Shown here piece by piece: positions 34,278 through 43,385 of a stretch of 64,000 nucleotides of DNA. The position numbers were made by a program, and so were the translations under genes. The notes below the pieces were generated by a model. It had not been told where the DNA came from, ran no database searches, and was given only the letters and a program-made list of their open reading frames with translations. The stretch comes from a virus: IMG/VR virus record IMGVR_UViG_3300044730_001016, positions 1-64,000 of that record. The stretch is one strand, 5' to 3'. How positions within the stretch are numbered: the first letter of the stretch is position 1; every line of letters begins with the position of its first letter.

Positions 34278-34574
34278 TTAGCAAGCCGTATAGCACGTAT
34301 CGGCTTCGGGTTTTTTGAAAGAATTAACAAGCGTTTGCAAAGAATTGGTATCGATAACAGGGATGCGTTGATAGATATGCCCATCTTCGGGGCGAATTAC
34401 AAACAGTTGGCAAAGGCGTGTTTCTTGATTCCAGTCCAGCATCAGCGTGGGGGCAAGCATCTTGGTAAAGATTTTGTACTCGTAGCCGTGTTGTCTTTCA
34501 AACACAGGGTCGTGCCCGCTTTCCATGTTGAAGCCAAGGGCCATAATGTCGCAAAAGTTAATTGGTTGTTGCAT
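34278..34574 (-). CDS. hypothetical protein
   Basis: A 98-residue protein (NFCDIMALGFNMESGHDPVF, TRLCQLFVIRPEDGHIYQRIP). No domain recognised; length and tight packing with neighbours support it. Its last codons (ACGGCTTGCTAACACG) again place the stop inside a CTAAC core-like motif, as in the cassette-like units nearby. Confidence 0.6.
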   Translation of the reverse strand: MQQPINFCDIMALGFNMESGHDPVFERQHGYEYKIFTKMLAPTLMLDWNQETRLCQLFVIRPEDGHIYQRIPVIDTNSLQTLVNSFKKPEADTCYTAC

Positions 34575-34577
34575 GGG

Positions 34578-34793
34578 TTATTTGTTAAAGGTTTCTTTGT
34601 AGTATTCTTCAAATGTCATAATCTCATCATAGCATTTACAACCTCCGTGAGATATCGCTGCATGCCATAAATTCTTCATTTTATCCTTCTCCATTTCTTT
34701 GGCTTGGGCTAAATGTTTATAATCAAAAGGTTCGTTACTTGCAAAATATCTTTCAATTAGCCATTCCACTGCGGTTTGTTGTTTGTTGCTCAT
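34578..34793 (-). CDS. KQQTAVEWL-family small protein (paralogue 1)
   Basis: I start at ATG 34793, because the promoter box at 34811-34818 lies downstream of the longer start at 34838. The 71-residue product begins MSNKQQTAVEWL, has HLAQAKEMEKDKM in the middle and EYYKETF at the end. Two further paralogues with the same three blocks lie at 61657-61902 and 61899-62105. Function unknown; the pattern is common in Bacteroidota phages. Confidence 0.75.
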   Translation of the reverse strand: MSNKQQTAVEWLIERYFASNEPFDYKHLAQAKEMEKDKMKNLWHAAISHGGCKCYDEIMTFEEYYKETFNK

Positions 34794-34810
34794 GGGTGTT
34801 TTTGTTTCTG

Positions 34811-34818
34811 CAAACCTA
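34811..34818 (-). promoter_or_regulatory. -7 promoter box TAGGTTTG
   Basis: Minus-strand TAGGTTTG; predicted start near 34806, 13 nt before ATG 34793. It drives the small minus-strand genes down to the terminator at 33905-33925. Confidence 0.55.
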
Positions 34819-34856
34819 AATAAAAAACCAACACGCAAATGTTAATAAGTGTTAAA

Positions 34857-34925
34857 AATAAAAACTCCCCCCACTTACGCGGAGGGAGCTAAACCTTAAC
34901 CTATGAGCAAAAAACACAAAACTCA
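34857..34925 (-). ncRNA. candidate short terminated RNA
   Basis: A -7 box TATATTTG at 34930-34937 predicts a start near 34925. About 40 nt later comes a hairpin (CTCCC 34865-34869 with GGGAG 34884-34888, extended stem) followed by TTTTTATTTT on the minus strand. The predicted RNA is about 65-70 nt and has no ORF of note. It lies between the capsid operon terminator and the accessory genes. Confidence 0.4.
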
Positions 34926-34997
34926 CATGCAAATATAGTAATTTAATCAGTACAAAAGCCAGCACTGCAAATACTAAAAAACCCCCAACCAAATACA

Positions 34998-35030
34998 ATA
35001 AAAAAGCCCCAACCAAAAAGGAAGGGGCTA
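34998..35030 (-). terminator. terminator of the capsid operon
   Basis: Stem AGCCCC (35005-35010) / GGGGCT (35024-35029) followed on the minus strand by a TTTTTT run, 23 nt after the stop of the head-fibre gene. Confidence 0.85.
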
Positions 35031-35052
35031 ATTTTATTCAATCCGATATTAC

Positions 35053-36342
35053 TCAGGGAGCAATAGAAGCTGGATTGGCAAGGGTGGTGTTAGGCGCCCA
35101 GTTGCTTAGAATCTCTTGAAGAGCCTTCACAGAAGCACCATAACCAGTAGCACCCTCATTCAACAAGATATACACTTGCTGGCTTTGAGCCTGACGAATA
35201 GAAATGTTGTCAACAACATCATTCGCATACTCAAGACCTAACAAAGTGTAACCTTGGTTGGCAGTAACAGCTCCAGAGCCATCAGCAGCACGCCACTCGG
35301 AATTAACTCCAGTACCAACCTTAGTGCCATAGTTGTAACCCTTGGCAGGTTGGGCAATCCGGGTAATTACGATAGTGCCTGAGTTGGTAGAACCATTTCC
35401 AGCACCCAACAACACAAGTTTGTCGGTGGCAGGTACGCTACGAACAAGTGAAGTGAAGGCAGCACCTCCATTCACAGTCAAAGTAGCAACACCACTCACG
35501 CTAACTGCGTTTCCAACAACCAAACCATGAGCAGCTAAAGTAGTAACAGTAACTACGTTCTTGGTGGTGATTGTCAAAGTGCCAGCGTTGGTGCTTCCGT
35601 TACCTCTCACACCTTGCAAGGTGAAAGTGGTAGAAGTTGGTACGCTAGCAACGATAACATTGTCAACAGAAGCAGCAGCAGTTTGAAGGGAACCAGGGCG
35701 AACATCAACGAAAAGGAAGGTGGCAGCACCAGCCAAATCTACAACGTCGCCAGGAAGCAATCCATGAGCAGCAGCAGTGGTAACAGTTACGGTAGCAGTA
35801 CCAGCAACAGCAGTAGCAGCAGTACCATTCGGAGCGATGCTCTGAGTGATAGCAGTGCTAGCCGTGGCATTGGGGGCAATAACAGCATTGCCAGAGGTAA
35901 CAGTAGTGTTACCAGCATCAACAACAACCAAAGACGCTAAACCGGAAATGGTAACAGGAGTACCTGTGCCAGTGGCGGTAGCGCCGAAAGGCAAAGAGTT
36001 CACCAAGTTAACCAAAGCAGCAGCAATTCCAGCAGCACTAAAAGTTACACCAGAAGTGAAAGACACTTTGCGAGCCTCAGTAAGGCCAGTTAAAGTGTTC
36101 ACACCAGTTACATTAAGTGCATAGGTTGTGCTAGCAGCTGCGGTAAAAGCAACGCTGAAATTAGAAGTCTGGGCAACTTGGCTCTCCTCCAACCCCTCAG
36201 TCAAAAGACGAAGGGTAGAAAATTTAGGAAGCGCATCGGTCAAACCAGAAATGCTAATCAGGCCGTTCGCAACGCTAAAGTTAGTGGCAACGGGAGCATT
36301 CATTACAAATGCTAAAGGACGGGGATTTGATAATAGTGACAT
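35053..36342 (-). CDS. head fibre / capsid decoration-like protein
   Basis: A 429-residue protein directly downstream of the major capsid gene, last of its operon. It is rich in A, T, V, S and G and almost free of charged residues in the middle. Two HGLxxGDxVxLxG modules lie near residues 193 and 272 (AAHGLLPGDVVDLAG; AAHGLVVGNAVSVSG), each followed by VPxTxxF. They resemble the E1_FCCH-like beta modules often seen in phage surface proteins. Likely an abundant capsid accessory or head-fibre protein. The C-terminus (QQVYILLNEGATGYGASVKALQEIL) is helical. Confidence 0.68.
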   Translation of the reverse strand: MSLLSNPRPLAFVMNAPVATNFSVANGLISISGLTDALPKFSTLRLLTEGLEESQVAQTSNFSVAFTAAASTTYALNVTGVNTLTGLTEARKVSFTSGVTFSAAGIAAALVNLVNSLPFGATATGTGTPVTISGLASLVVVDAGNTTVTSGNAVIAPNATASTAITQSIAPNGTAATAVAGTATVTVTTAAAHGLLPGDVVDLAGAATFLFVDVRPGSLQTAAASVDNVIVASVPTSTTFTLQGVRGNGSTNAGTLTITTKNVVTVTTLAAHGLVVGNAVSVSGVATLTVNGGAAFTSLVRSVPATDKLVLLGAGNGSTNSGTIVITRIAQPAKGYNYGTKVGTGVNSEWRAADGSGAVTANQGYTLLGLEYANDVVDNISIRQAQSQQVYILLNEGATGYGASVKALQEILSNWAPNTTLANPASIAP

Positions 36343-36361
36343 ATCTTATTAGTTTTAAAAA

Positions 36362-37771
36362 TTAGAACAAATAACCAATTTTACCAGAGAACTCACCGGT
36401 AATCATGTTCATACCACCTTTGTACATCAAATGCAAAGCCGAACCTTCAACGGGAGTAACCACATTGTTGGCAGAAGCAGAAATGATGTCAGCAGAGCTA
36501 ACAACAGCATTGTTCATACCATTGATCATACCAGCATAGAAGGGTTGACCACCACCAGGGGTGCCATCGGGAGACCAGTGCAACATCTCAACGGCTGGCT
36601 TGAAGCCCATGCCATTGTCAGTTTTGATTGGCTCAGTGTCGATGTAATAGATGTCATTGGACTTGATAGTTCCATTCACACCAGCAATCGTAGAGGTTTC
36701 TGGGAAGAAGAAACGGTTGTCAAGAACATCGGCAATGTAAAGAGCAAACCGGCGACCGGAAATCTCTACATATTGGAAGTTTACACCCAGAGTCTTATCG
36801 CCATCGCTCAAATCACGTTGGTAACGGATAAAGTCTCCATTTCCGAAAGAACTGATGCGGTTGAAGGCTTGAGTACCCATAACAAGAAGACCAATGTTCT
36901 GTCTGTTACCACTCTTGCGAAGAGTAACCTCAGTCAAGAAATCGTCAAACTGACCACGAGTCATTGCATTTTGCAAGTCAACAACATAGCCATTGCGGTT
37001 ACGCAAAGCCCAATCAAGACCTCCGAAGGTATCTTGCTCACCCAAAGCATTGTTGGATTGTGCGCGCTGAGAGATTAACATCGCCTTGTCAATGCTCGTA
37101 AGCATGCGCTGAGAGGTTAGGTTAATCTGGGCGTTTTGCCACAAGCCACCATCGCCAACCTTTGAAATCAAAGAGGCTACATTGGTGTTTTGCAAAGACC
37201 ATTCAAAAGAATCCCGAATGGTAGAAATGGTATTCCAATCGGTACGAGGGGTAACGGTTAGAGAAGTCTTACCGGTAGAACGTACTACGTTGGAAGAGTC
37301 AAACGCTACACGCACGAAAGCACCAACAGCAAAGTCGGTAACGGCGAAAGCATTCAAAGGCTGGAAAGGAGCAATCTCAATAGTGCCAGCGGTAGCGGTT
37401 ACCACCTGCCCTAAGCGAGAGAAATCCATTCCTCCAAGCACAACGTCCCCACGACGGAAAGCATCGTTGTTCACACCAGTGATGGTAAGAACTAAATTTA
37501 CCCCAACAACAGTTCTGCTTTGGATAGTGGCAATGATGCTTAAATCATCAAGGTAAGTGGTTTGGAACCGGCGGTCGGTAGAGTTGTAACCCACAGAGTA
37601 GGGAACCTCAGGTGAACCGGGGAATTGTTTAGTAGTGTTTGAGATGATACTCATAACGTAGTATAGAGAGCGATACCCTCCACTAACGTCATAGACAGCT
37701 TGTGGGCGATTTACATCGTTTAGGCCACGAAGCGTCAGGTTTGTTGATAAATCAAGCGACTGAAAAGCCAT
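36362..37771 (-). CDS. major capsid protein
   Basis: A 469-residue protein after the scaffold-like gene and before the head-fibre gene. Length and content fit a crAss-like HK97-fold capsid protein: helical N-terminal arm, a beta insertion (about 55-150: DAFRRGDVVLGGMDFSR), a long spine helix near TDWNTISTIRDSFEWSLQNTN, and the conserved-looking end HLMYKGGMNMITGEFSGKIGYLF. Position between portal/scaffold and decoration protein is diagnostic. Confidence 0.82.
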   Translation of the reverse strand: MAFQSLDLSTNLTLRGLNDVNRPQAVYDVSGGYRSLYYVMSIISNTTKQFPGSPEVPYSVGYNSTDRRFQTTYLDDLSIIATIQSRTVVGVNLVLTITGVNNDAFRRGDVVLGGMDFSRLGQVVTATAGTIEIAPFQPLNAFAVTDFAVGAFVRVAFDSSNVVRSTGKTSLTVTPRTDWNTISTIRDSFEWSLQNTNVASLISKVGDGGLWQNAQINLTSQRMLTSIDKAMLISQRAQSNNALGEQDTFGGLDWALRNRNGYVVDLQNAMTRGQFDDFLTEVTLRKSGNRQNIGLLVMGTQAFNRISSFGNGDFIRYQRDLSDGDKTLGVNFQYVEISGRRFALYIADVLDNRFFFPETSTIAGVNGTIKSNDIYYIDTEPIKTDNGMGFKPAVEMLHWSPDGTPGGGQPFYAGMINGMNNAVVSSADIISASANNVVTPVEGSALHLMYKGGMNMITGEFSGKIGYLF

Positions 37772-37782
37772 GTTAGTTAATT

Positions 37783-38739
37783 TTAACGTTTAGCACCAGA
37801 TTGACTCCTTACCCAAGACTCATACGGATCATCGATTCGTTTTGTTGACTGTGGGTTTTCAGAGCCGCCAGGAGAGGTACTTTTATCTCCGGCGTTATGG
37901 ACTTCTTTAACAACGTTTCGTACACCTTTTCTAACACCTTCGTTTAACTTAGCACTTGCTAATCTGGGAAGGTCTAGAAGGGCAACTACCGCAGTGTGGA
38001 AGTTCCGAGCATTTAAGCTTCCATCAGAATTGATGAAAATTAGGCCATTGGTTTCCTTGACAAACTGACGAACCTTGCCCGCCATTTGCTTGTCATAGTT
38101 CAAGCCAAAGTATTTACCTTTCTTTTCCCACTTCTCAATTTCAGCCTCAAATTCTTTATTAAAGTTTGCAAGCACCTGCTGTTCTTGTTGCTTGGATTTC
38201 TCCACAGAGCTTACTAGCTCATCAGCACCTTTGTTGCGGCTACGCTCTAGCCTTTCCCGAATATCGGCAGCTAAACGCTTACGCTGAACAGCAGACATAT
38301 CCTCAAAGCGCTCAAGCTCATCGTCTATCTCCTCTTGAGTTACCCCAGGAACACTTGCTAAGTCTAAGCGGTAAAGCTCAACCTCACTCATCTTGGTGTA
38401 ATCACGAGTGTCAAAACGTGCCGCTAGCTGCTCCGCAGTACCTCCACTTGTGAAGTGGTTAAGCACCGCCAAGGCAGTAGGGTTGTTTTTGAGCTGCTCT
38501 AACTCTGAGGCAGCTTGCTTCAAAGAACTATACTCCTCTGGGGAGATACTAACCTTATCGCCTTCCGCTGGGGCTTTTGGCCCAGTGTAGAAGTCCTTGT
38601 AGTCAGGGTCCTCCTCAAATGATTCGACTTCTACCTCATCTGCAACCTCTGGGGTTGTTTCAGGGGCGCCTGCCGATGTCTCTTCGGTGGTGTTTGCCAC
38701 CTGAGGTACTAATACCTCTTCGTCTGTTGTCTCTGCCAT
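37783..38739 (-). CDS. scaffolding-like protein
   Basis: I start at ATG 38739 (318 aa, MAETTDEEVLV), because the box at 38758-38765 lies at the longer start 38760. The protein is highly charged: an acidic N-terminal 60 residues (TTEETSAGAPETTPEVADEVEVE), a long central helical region (LEQLKNN, RKRLAADIRERLERSRNK, EAEIEKWEKKGKY) and a basic C-terminus. This is the typical pattern of a capsid scaffold between portal and major capsid genes. Confidence 0.72.
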   Translation of the reverse strand: MAETTDEEVLVPQVANTTEETSAGAPETTPEVADEVEVESFEEDPDYKDFYTGPKAPAEGDKVSISPEEYSSLKQAASELEQLKNNPTALAVLNHFTSGGTAEQLAARFDTRDYTKMSEVELYRLDLASVPGVTQEEIDDELERFEDMSAVQRKRLAADIRERLERSRNKGADELVSSVEKSKQQEQQVLANFNKEFEAEIEKWEKKGKYFGLNYDKQMAGKVRQFVKETNGLIFINSDGSLNARNFHTAVVALLDLPRLASAKLNEGVRKGVRNVVKEVHNAGDKSTSPGGSENPQSTKRIDDPYESWVRSQSGAKR

Positions 38740-38757
38740 ATTTGTCGTTTTAGATTG

Positions 38758-38765
38758 CAAAGTTA
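38758..38765 (-). promoter_or_regulatory. -7 promoter box TAACTTTG
   Basis: Minus-strand TAACTTTG; start near 38753, 14 nt before ATG 38739 of the scaffold-like gene. It overlaps the last codons of the portal gene and would boost capsid expression. Confidence 0.6.
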
Positions 38766-40997
38766 CATATTATTATTTAACATCAATTTTTCCCCAGTTT
38801 CTAGCCCCAACTTAGTAGCATCAAGCTCCATCTTATCGGCATGGCGAGCATCTTGGCCATCTTGCTTCATAGCCTCTAGCTGTGCTAACTGCTGCCCTTG
38901 GGCTTCAATAGCGGCCATCTGCTGCATTTGCTGCATAGCCTTCATCTGAGCCTCTTCCTTCTTCTTCCTGCGGATTGCAGCCTCAAAGTAATTCATAAGC
39001 TCGTTGTAAGTGTTGGCAGTCTCTATGCGTAAATAATCAAGCATATCCATCTGGCCACTCTGAGCCATTGCCACAGCCATTTGCATTAACCTTCCCTTAC
39101 TCTCCGAGTTGATAACATCTTCAACAACTATCCGGACATTCAACTTGGTAAAAGAGAAATCTTTATTAAGTTTCAAATACTCCGAGCCACGCTCACTGAG
39201 TATCTCTCTTTCAAGTTCCTTGTCGCCATCGTTAATTAAAACAAGCTTCTGCTTCTCTATGCTATACTGCATAACATCGGCATAGAGCTTAATCACTGAG
39301 GCAAAGTAGTATTCCACGCCTTTAGCATTTTGGGCGATGGTGTTCACTTGGGTGTTCATACCTACATAGGTCTGCTGCTGCCCAAGGGCTATCTTGCTCA
39401 CTGAGGCAATAGCCTCCATCTCTGCTTGCTTCTCCTTTTTCAGGTTTATGTAGTGCATGATGTTCTGGGTAATACCCATATCAAGCTTTTCCATTACCCT
39501 TTGGAAGTCGCTTTGGTCTAAGTCCTCACCGGTACTCCTACGCAAAAAGGTAAAGCGATTCTTCTTAATATCGCTCATAAACTCATCGGCATCAGTTTCA
39601 ATGGCATCGCCATAAAACACATACACATTCCCTAAGTCATGGGCTATGGCATCGGTAATCTTTGCCTCCATGACATCTATCTTGTCTTGGGCAGCACGAA
39701 GCCTATCCACTAAGCTTTTGTTGTAACCAATGCGAGTGTACGGCCGAACAGAAAGAATGGGAAGGACAGCCTCTTTAGGCTTAAAGGGATTCCTTACGAT
39801 ATTCTTATCCTCGCCAAAGTTCTTTAGGATTTGGTTTCCGATTAGGGTACCGCGCCGAATAGTTTGAAACATAAAGTCTCCTTTCTTCCGGCGGCCTTTC
39901 CCCTCGATTAAATCCCCAATATCAACATTCTTGTAAGACTTCCAAAAAGCAGTAACACAAGCCACACGCCCTTCACCTTCACTCCACCACCAAGGGAAAT
40001 AATACCCTTGTGCTGAACCATAAAAATCATTGGCCGTAGGTACCGTACCCCCAGCCATAGAATAAATAGTGTTACGCTCTTCCTCATCAGTTATCTTGTA
40101 CTTGGAGATAACCTCCTCAGGAGATAAAAACTCAATGTACCCAGCAAACCTATCCCTATCGGAAAAATCCTCATCACCAACTTGGTCAATGATTACCTGC
40201 TGCGGCTGTACCACATGGTGGCGAACATAACCCTCTTCATCAGTATCAACGAGCATCGCACCAATGCGATTTATAATCGTGTTTGAAAATATCTTCTCTA
40301 TAAGCGCTGGGGTGTTGTTCCTAAAGATAATATCCTTCATCAACTTTAACGCCTCAATCTCTTGGGGGAAGTTGTTGATGTATTCCATTAGGTCTTCAAA
40401 TTCGGCGTCTGAGGCAGCCGGGAAAGGGTTATACTCCACACCCAAATTAGCAAGCTCATCAAGTATGCCAGTCTTTTTCATCATGGCAAACATATAGGCT
40501 TGCATACGCTCACTTTCGGCCTTTGCCCTACCTTCCTTGCTATTGTTCTGAATAGATAGCTTTGAATAGGCTATACGGCCCGAAAAGCTGCCAATCAAGT
40601 GAGTAATCAAATTATACACCTGATGCCCCCTTTCCCAAGGGGTAGGGATAATAAGCGAACCACCACCCCCAGGCAATACCTTATTCTGCAAAGGGTCCTC
40701 AAACAAATAGGAAAACCTATCGTTTGGCTGGTCCCCATGAAAATACATGTAGTTGTTAATCATCTGCTGCACCGGAGTGTTTTGAAACAAAGCACTATTG
40801 GTGAAGGAAGATACCACACTGCCATCTGGCCGGCCAGTATTGTAGTTGGGGCGGTTATACATTCCAGCCACAAACCGAACACATTGGGCATACCACTCTT
40901 CCAAAGAATGATACTTTTGAGTTATCTGCTCATCGCTCAATGCCTGCTCAGGCAAGCTGCTAATATAAACCCCAGAAGTAGGTGAAGTTAAAATCAT
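38763..40997 (-). CDS. portal protein
   Basis: A 744-residue protein between the terminase and scaffold-like genes. The length matches crAss-like portals. Visible features: NLITHLIGSFSGRIAY (about 160) in the wing region, DRLRAAQDKIDVMEAKI and LKKEKQAEMEAIASVSKIALGQQQTYVGMN (crown/stem helices near 440 and 560), and a Gln/Met-rich C-terminal helix (KAMQQMQQMAAIEAQGQQLAQLE). The portal forms the dodecameric DNA gate and binds TerL. Confidence 0.82.
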   Translation of the reverse strand: MILTSPTSGVYISSLPEQALSDEQITQKYHSLEEWYAQCVRFVAGMYNRPNYNTGRPDGSVVSSFTNSALFQNTPVQQMINNYMYFHGDQPNDRFSYLFEDPLQNKVLPGGGGSLIIPTPWERGHQVYNLITHLIGSFSGRIAYSKLSIQNNSKEGRAKAESERMQAYMFAMMKKTGILDELANLGVEYNPFPAASDAEFEDLMEYINNFPQEIEALKLMKDIIFRNNTPALIEKIFSNTIINRIGAMLVDTDEEGYVRHHVVQPQQVIIDQVGDEDFSDRDRFAGYIEFLSPEEVISKYKITDEEERNTIYSMAGGTVPTANDFYGSAQGYYFPWWWSEGEGRVACVTAFWKSYKNVDIGDLIEGKGRRKKGDFMFQTIRRGTLIGNQILKNFGEDKNIVRNPFKPKEAVLPILSVRPYTRIGYNKSLVDRLRAAQDKIDVMEAKITDAIAHDLGNVYVFYGDAIETDADEFMSDIKKNRFTFLRRSTGEDLDQSDFQRVMEKLDMGITQNIMHYINLKKEKQAEMEAIASVSKIALGQQQTYVGMNTQVNTIAQNAKGVEYYFASVIKLYADVMQYSIEKQKLVLINDGDKELEREILSERGSEYLKLNKDFSFTKLNVRIVVEDVINSESKGRLMQMAVAMAQSGQMDMLDYLRIETANTYNELMNYFEAAIRRKKKEEAQMKAMQQMQQMAAIEAQGQQLAQLEAMKQDGQDARHADKMELDATKLGLETGEKLMLNNNM

Positions 40998-41013
40998 TCA
41001 GGTAAAATTACAA

Positions 41014-41021
41014 CAAAGATA
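41014..41021 (-). promoter_or_regulatory. -7 promoter box for the portal gene
   Basis: Minus-strand TATCTTTG... read as TATCTTTG across 41021-41014, 17 nt before the portal ATG. It lies immediately after the stop codon of the TerL nuclease ORF. Confidence 0.6.
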
Positions 41022-41795
41022 TTAAAAAAATCCATCTGACTTTGGGTTGTGGGTAAGCCTCAAGTCCATGTCTATACCCTCGTGGCCTTGGATACCCCTT
41101 AGTTTAATCCTTTTCGCCACTGGCCTGCCGCCCTCACTCACATACACAGTCTTGTAGATTGGCTTCTGCTCTTGGTACTTAATCTCCCTGATGTTGTAGT
41201 GGTGCTTCCAGTCTAACAGGGCAGCGATAAGCGCCCAGGCAATATCGGTATTCTCTACCCCCAACTTTTCAATGTCTTCAATAATCTCATATCCCCAGCA
41301 GTAATCCATGCCATAGATTATCCATTCCACCAATACTTTGATTGCTGGCCCTTTGGTGCTGTTATCGTTGTTCCAGCCTCTAAGCCTTTTCTTTTCTTTC
41401 CCTAGCTTGGCATTCCGCCAATTAGCCAAAAGCGCCGAATAGGGATAATGGCTTAAATACCTGCTCAACCCTGAATCATCATACCTCTGCATAAACACAC
41501 CCCCAGCATTACGCTCTAAGTTGTTCTTGCAATCATTATAAGCCTTCTGCAAAGCAAAGGTCTCATTAAACACAAAGTCCACATCATTAGTCCTAGCAAG
41601 GTAATACGCCACAGGATAGGGAGCCTTTTCATTCTCTGGGTTCTCCCGAATAATCACAGAGCATTGTTTACTTCGCTCCTCAGTCTCTAGGTGTGCCTGC
41701 CCCCTATCTCCAAAAGGTATAGGGTCAGTGCCCATGTAATAAATCCCATCAGCCTGAGGGTGTTCTAGTATCATTAACTTACTTAGTGTCTTCAT
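41022..41795 (-). CDS. terL: terminase large subunit, nuclease part (split TerL)
   Basis: A 257-residue ORF carrying the RNase H-like nuclease half of TerL. Motif I is IYYMGTDPIPFG at about residues 18-29 (first catalytic Asp). The last acidic motif is NTDIAWALIAALLDW near 205-220. The C-terminus is basic (KPVAKRIKLRG-like). It starts in an ATGA overlap with the ATPase ORF, so it is translationally coupled. Together the two give 697 residues, a normal TerL size. It cuts the concatemer during packaging. The split could be natural, a frameshift site, or a sequencing error. Confidence 0.85.
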   Translation of the reverse strand: MKTLSKLMILEHPQADGIYYMGTDPIPFGDRGQAHLETEERSKQCSVIIRENPENEKAPYPVAYYLARTNDVDFVFNETFALQKAYNDCKNNLERNAGGVFMQRYDDSGLSRYLSHYPYSALLANWRNAKLGKEKKRLRGWNNDNSTKGPAIKVLVEWIIYGMDYCWGYEIIEDIEKLGVENTDIAWALIAALLDWKHHYNIREIKYQEQKPIYKTVYVSEGGRPVAKRIKLRGIQGHEGIDMDLRLTHNPKSDGFF

Positions 41796-43114
41796 AGCGG
41801 CACGATTTTAAGCTGACCATCTATCTGCTTGAACTTATACTCGATAAACGCCTTGTCCTTTTGGTTTAGGATAGCCTTCTTCTGCCTCCTAGCATACTCC
41901 ATAATATCATCAGAGAGCAAACTATCGCCACTGGCCTCTAGCAACTCGTCCAAAGTAATTGGATAGGCTTTCATAAACTGACGAAACTTTGTTGGATCGC
42001 TGCTTCTTGATAACTTCTCCCTAGTGCTTAGGATATAATCCCTAGCCTTTTTCTCATCGCTGTATGCCGGCTGGTGTATTCTCCTAGAGCCAACATAGTG
42101 ATGCCCAGCGTTGCCATGCATGAAGGAAACTATCTTGCCGGTCTCATTGCCAAACTCATCAAACTCTGGGGCTTTATCCACACAAGCATAACCGGGGATA
42201 AAGAACACACTCTCCTTGCTCCCATCGGTGCTGTCTTTGATAACCCTTCTGGCATTGGCAATACCTTGATGGGACATCTCCCCACAAGAACCGCCAGTGA
42301 TAAACATTCCAGTTCTCACAAAGCCATCTGAAAGGGAAGCCTCCGCCGAAGCATACACCCTATTTGCGTATGGGTGAAGGAAAAACTCATCTACAAACAA
42401 ATAGTTCATGGTAAAACCCTCAAAGGCGGCAGCATCGCTTTCCTTCCTAGATGTCTGGGCATAGGTTATTTCGCTTATATCTGTCGTTTCCCGAAACTTC
42501 TCCAGAGTGCCTACCTTTTCCTTCTTCATAAACTGAATACGCAATTTGGTGCCATCTCTAGTGCCTGGGGCAGTGCGGAACACTTCCCAATCCGGCAAGC
42601 CATTATCCTTCTCCAAATCCTTCAAGTCTTTAGCGTCTAGGTTGGTGTAGTTCCACTGAGCATCAAAGTTGCTAAAGGCTACCATTAGCTTCTCCCTGTA
42701 CGCGGTGTTGCCGCGAGGGACATCGCAAGAGGTAAAGCCACACACCGAACCCTTATCGGTAAGGGCTATGCGCAACGGCTCAAAGCCAACAAAGTATGTG
42801 GTAAGGGCGTATCGCCTACGCTTAAAGACATATAGGGAGTTGTGTTTCTTCCTATCGTTCTCATATTGTTCGTGCAATCCAGCGTCCCAATCCCTCCACC
42901 AAGGTCTTACGGTTTTCCCTGATGGGAGCTTGATGAAGCCTTGGCTTAGGGCGAAATAGTGGGAAGGCATAATGCCGTTGTACCCTTCTCGCCACCTTCG
43001 TATCTCCTCTTCCCTCCAAGCGATTTCTTGCTTCTTGGTCATTTTTGATACCTCTGGGTCTTGCCAGATGTAGGGGGCAGACTTTTTCTCAGGGGATTTG
43101 TCTATGATTATCAT
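41792..43114 (-). CDS. terL: terminase large subunit, ATPase part (split TerL)
   Basis: A 440-residue ORF with the packaging ATPase domain. Divergent Walker A at about residues 97-106 (VFKRRRYALT in place of GxGKS/T-type), adenine-binding-like PSHYFALSQGFIKLP upstream, and Walker B MNYLFVDEFF at 237-245 with catalytic Glu. It ends at QLKIVPL before the nuclease domain. It powers DNA translocation into the procapsid through the portal. The promoter box at 43136 lies 22 nt upstream. Confidence 0.85.
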   Translation of the reverse strand: MIIIDKSPEKKSAPYIWQDPEVSKMTKKQEIAWREEEIRRWREGYNGIMPSHYFALSQGFIKLPSGKTVRPWWRDWDAGLHEQYENDRKKHNSLYVFKRRRYALTTYFVGFEPLRIALTDKGSVCGFTSCDVPRGNTAYREKLMVAFSNFDAQWNYTNLDAKDLKDLEKDNGLPDWEVFRTAPGTRDGTKLRIQFMKKEKVGTLEKFRETTDISEITYAQTSRKESDAAAFEGFTMNYLFVDEFFLHPYANRVYASAEASLSDGFVRTGMFITGGSCGEMSHQGIANARRVIKDSTDGSKESVFFIPGYACVDKAPEFDEFGNETGKIVSFMHGNAGHHYVGSRRIHQPAYSDEKKARDYILSTREKLSRSSDPTKFRQFMKAYPITLDELLEASGDSLLSDDIMEYARRQKKAILNQKDKAFIEYKFKQIDGQLKIVPL

Positions 43115-43385
43115 AATCTATGCCGTCTTCTTTGGCAAAGATACGACAATACTTGATGTTTTCAGCGTAAAAGGATTCCTTTTCGGCGCCTAAAAACTCT
43201 CGGAGCTTCTCAACATTACACACTAACGGCCTGTCATTATACACCTTACACTGATTATCTACAAGGTTTTCACACACACCATTAGTGTTCTTGTAGGGAA
43301 AGTGTAGAGGGTGGTCTTCGGGGAACTTTTGTATGCTACCAACCCTTCGGCAACACGCACCACAACCTATGCAGGGGAAGGTCAT
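43089..43385 (-). CDS. YkgJ-type CxxCxxCC metal-cluster protein
   Basis: A 98-residue protein with the YkgJ family pattern: CIGCGACCRR at residues 5-14, then CENLVDNQCKVYNDRPLVCNVEK near 37-60. Members bind a metal cluster (zinc or iron) and have no settled function. It overlaps the serine recombinase by 4 nt at its start and terL at its end (26 nt). In phages it appears as a single accessory gene. Confidence 0.88.
   Translation of the reverse strand: MTFPCIGCGACCRRVGSIQKFPEDHPLHFPYKNTNGVCENLVDNQCKVYNDRPLVCNVEKLREFLGAEKESFYAENIKYCRIFAKEDGIDYDNHRQIP
43136..43143 (-). promoter_or_regulatory. -7 promoter box for terL
   Basis: Minus-strand TATCTTTG, about 17 nt from predicted start to ATG 43114. 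It lies within the end of the CxxCxxCC gene. Confidence 0.6.
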
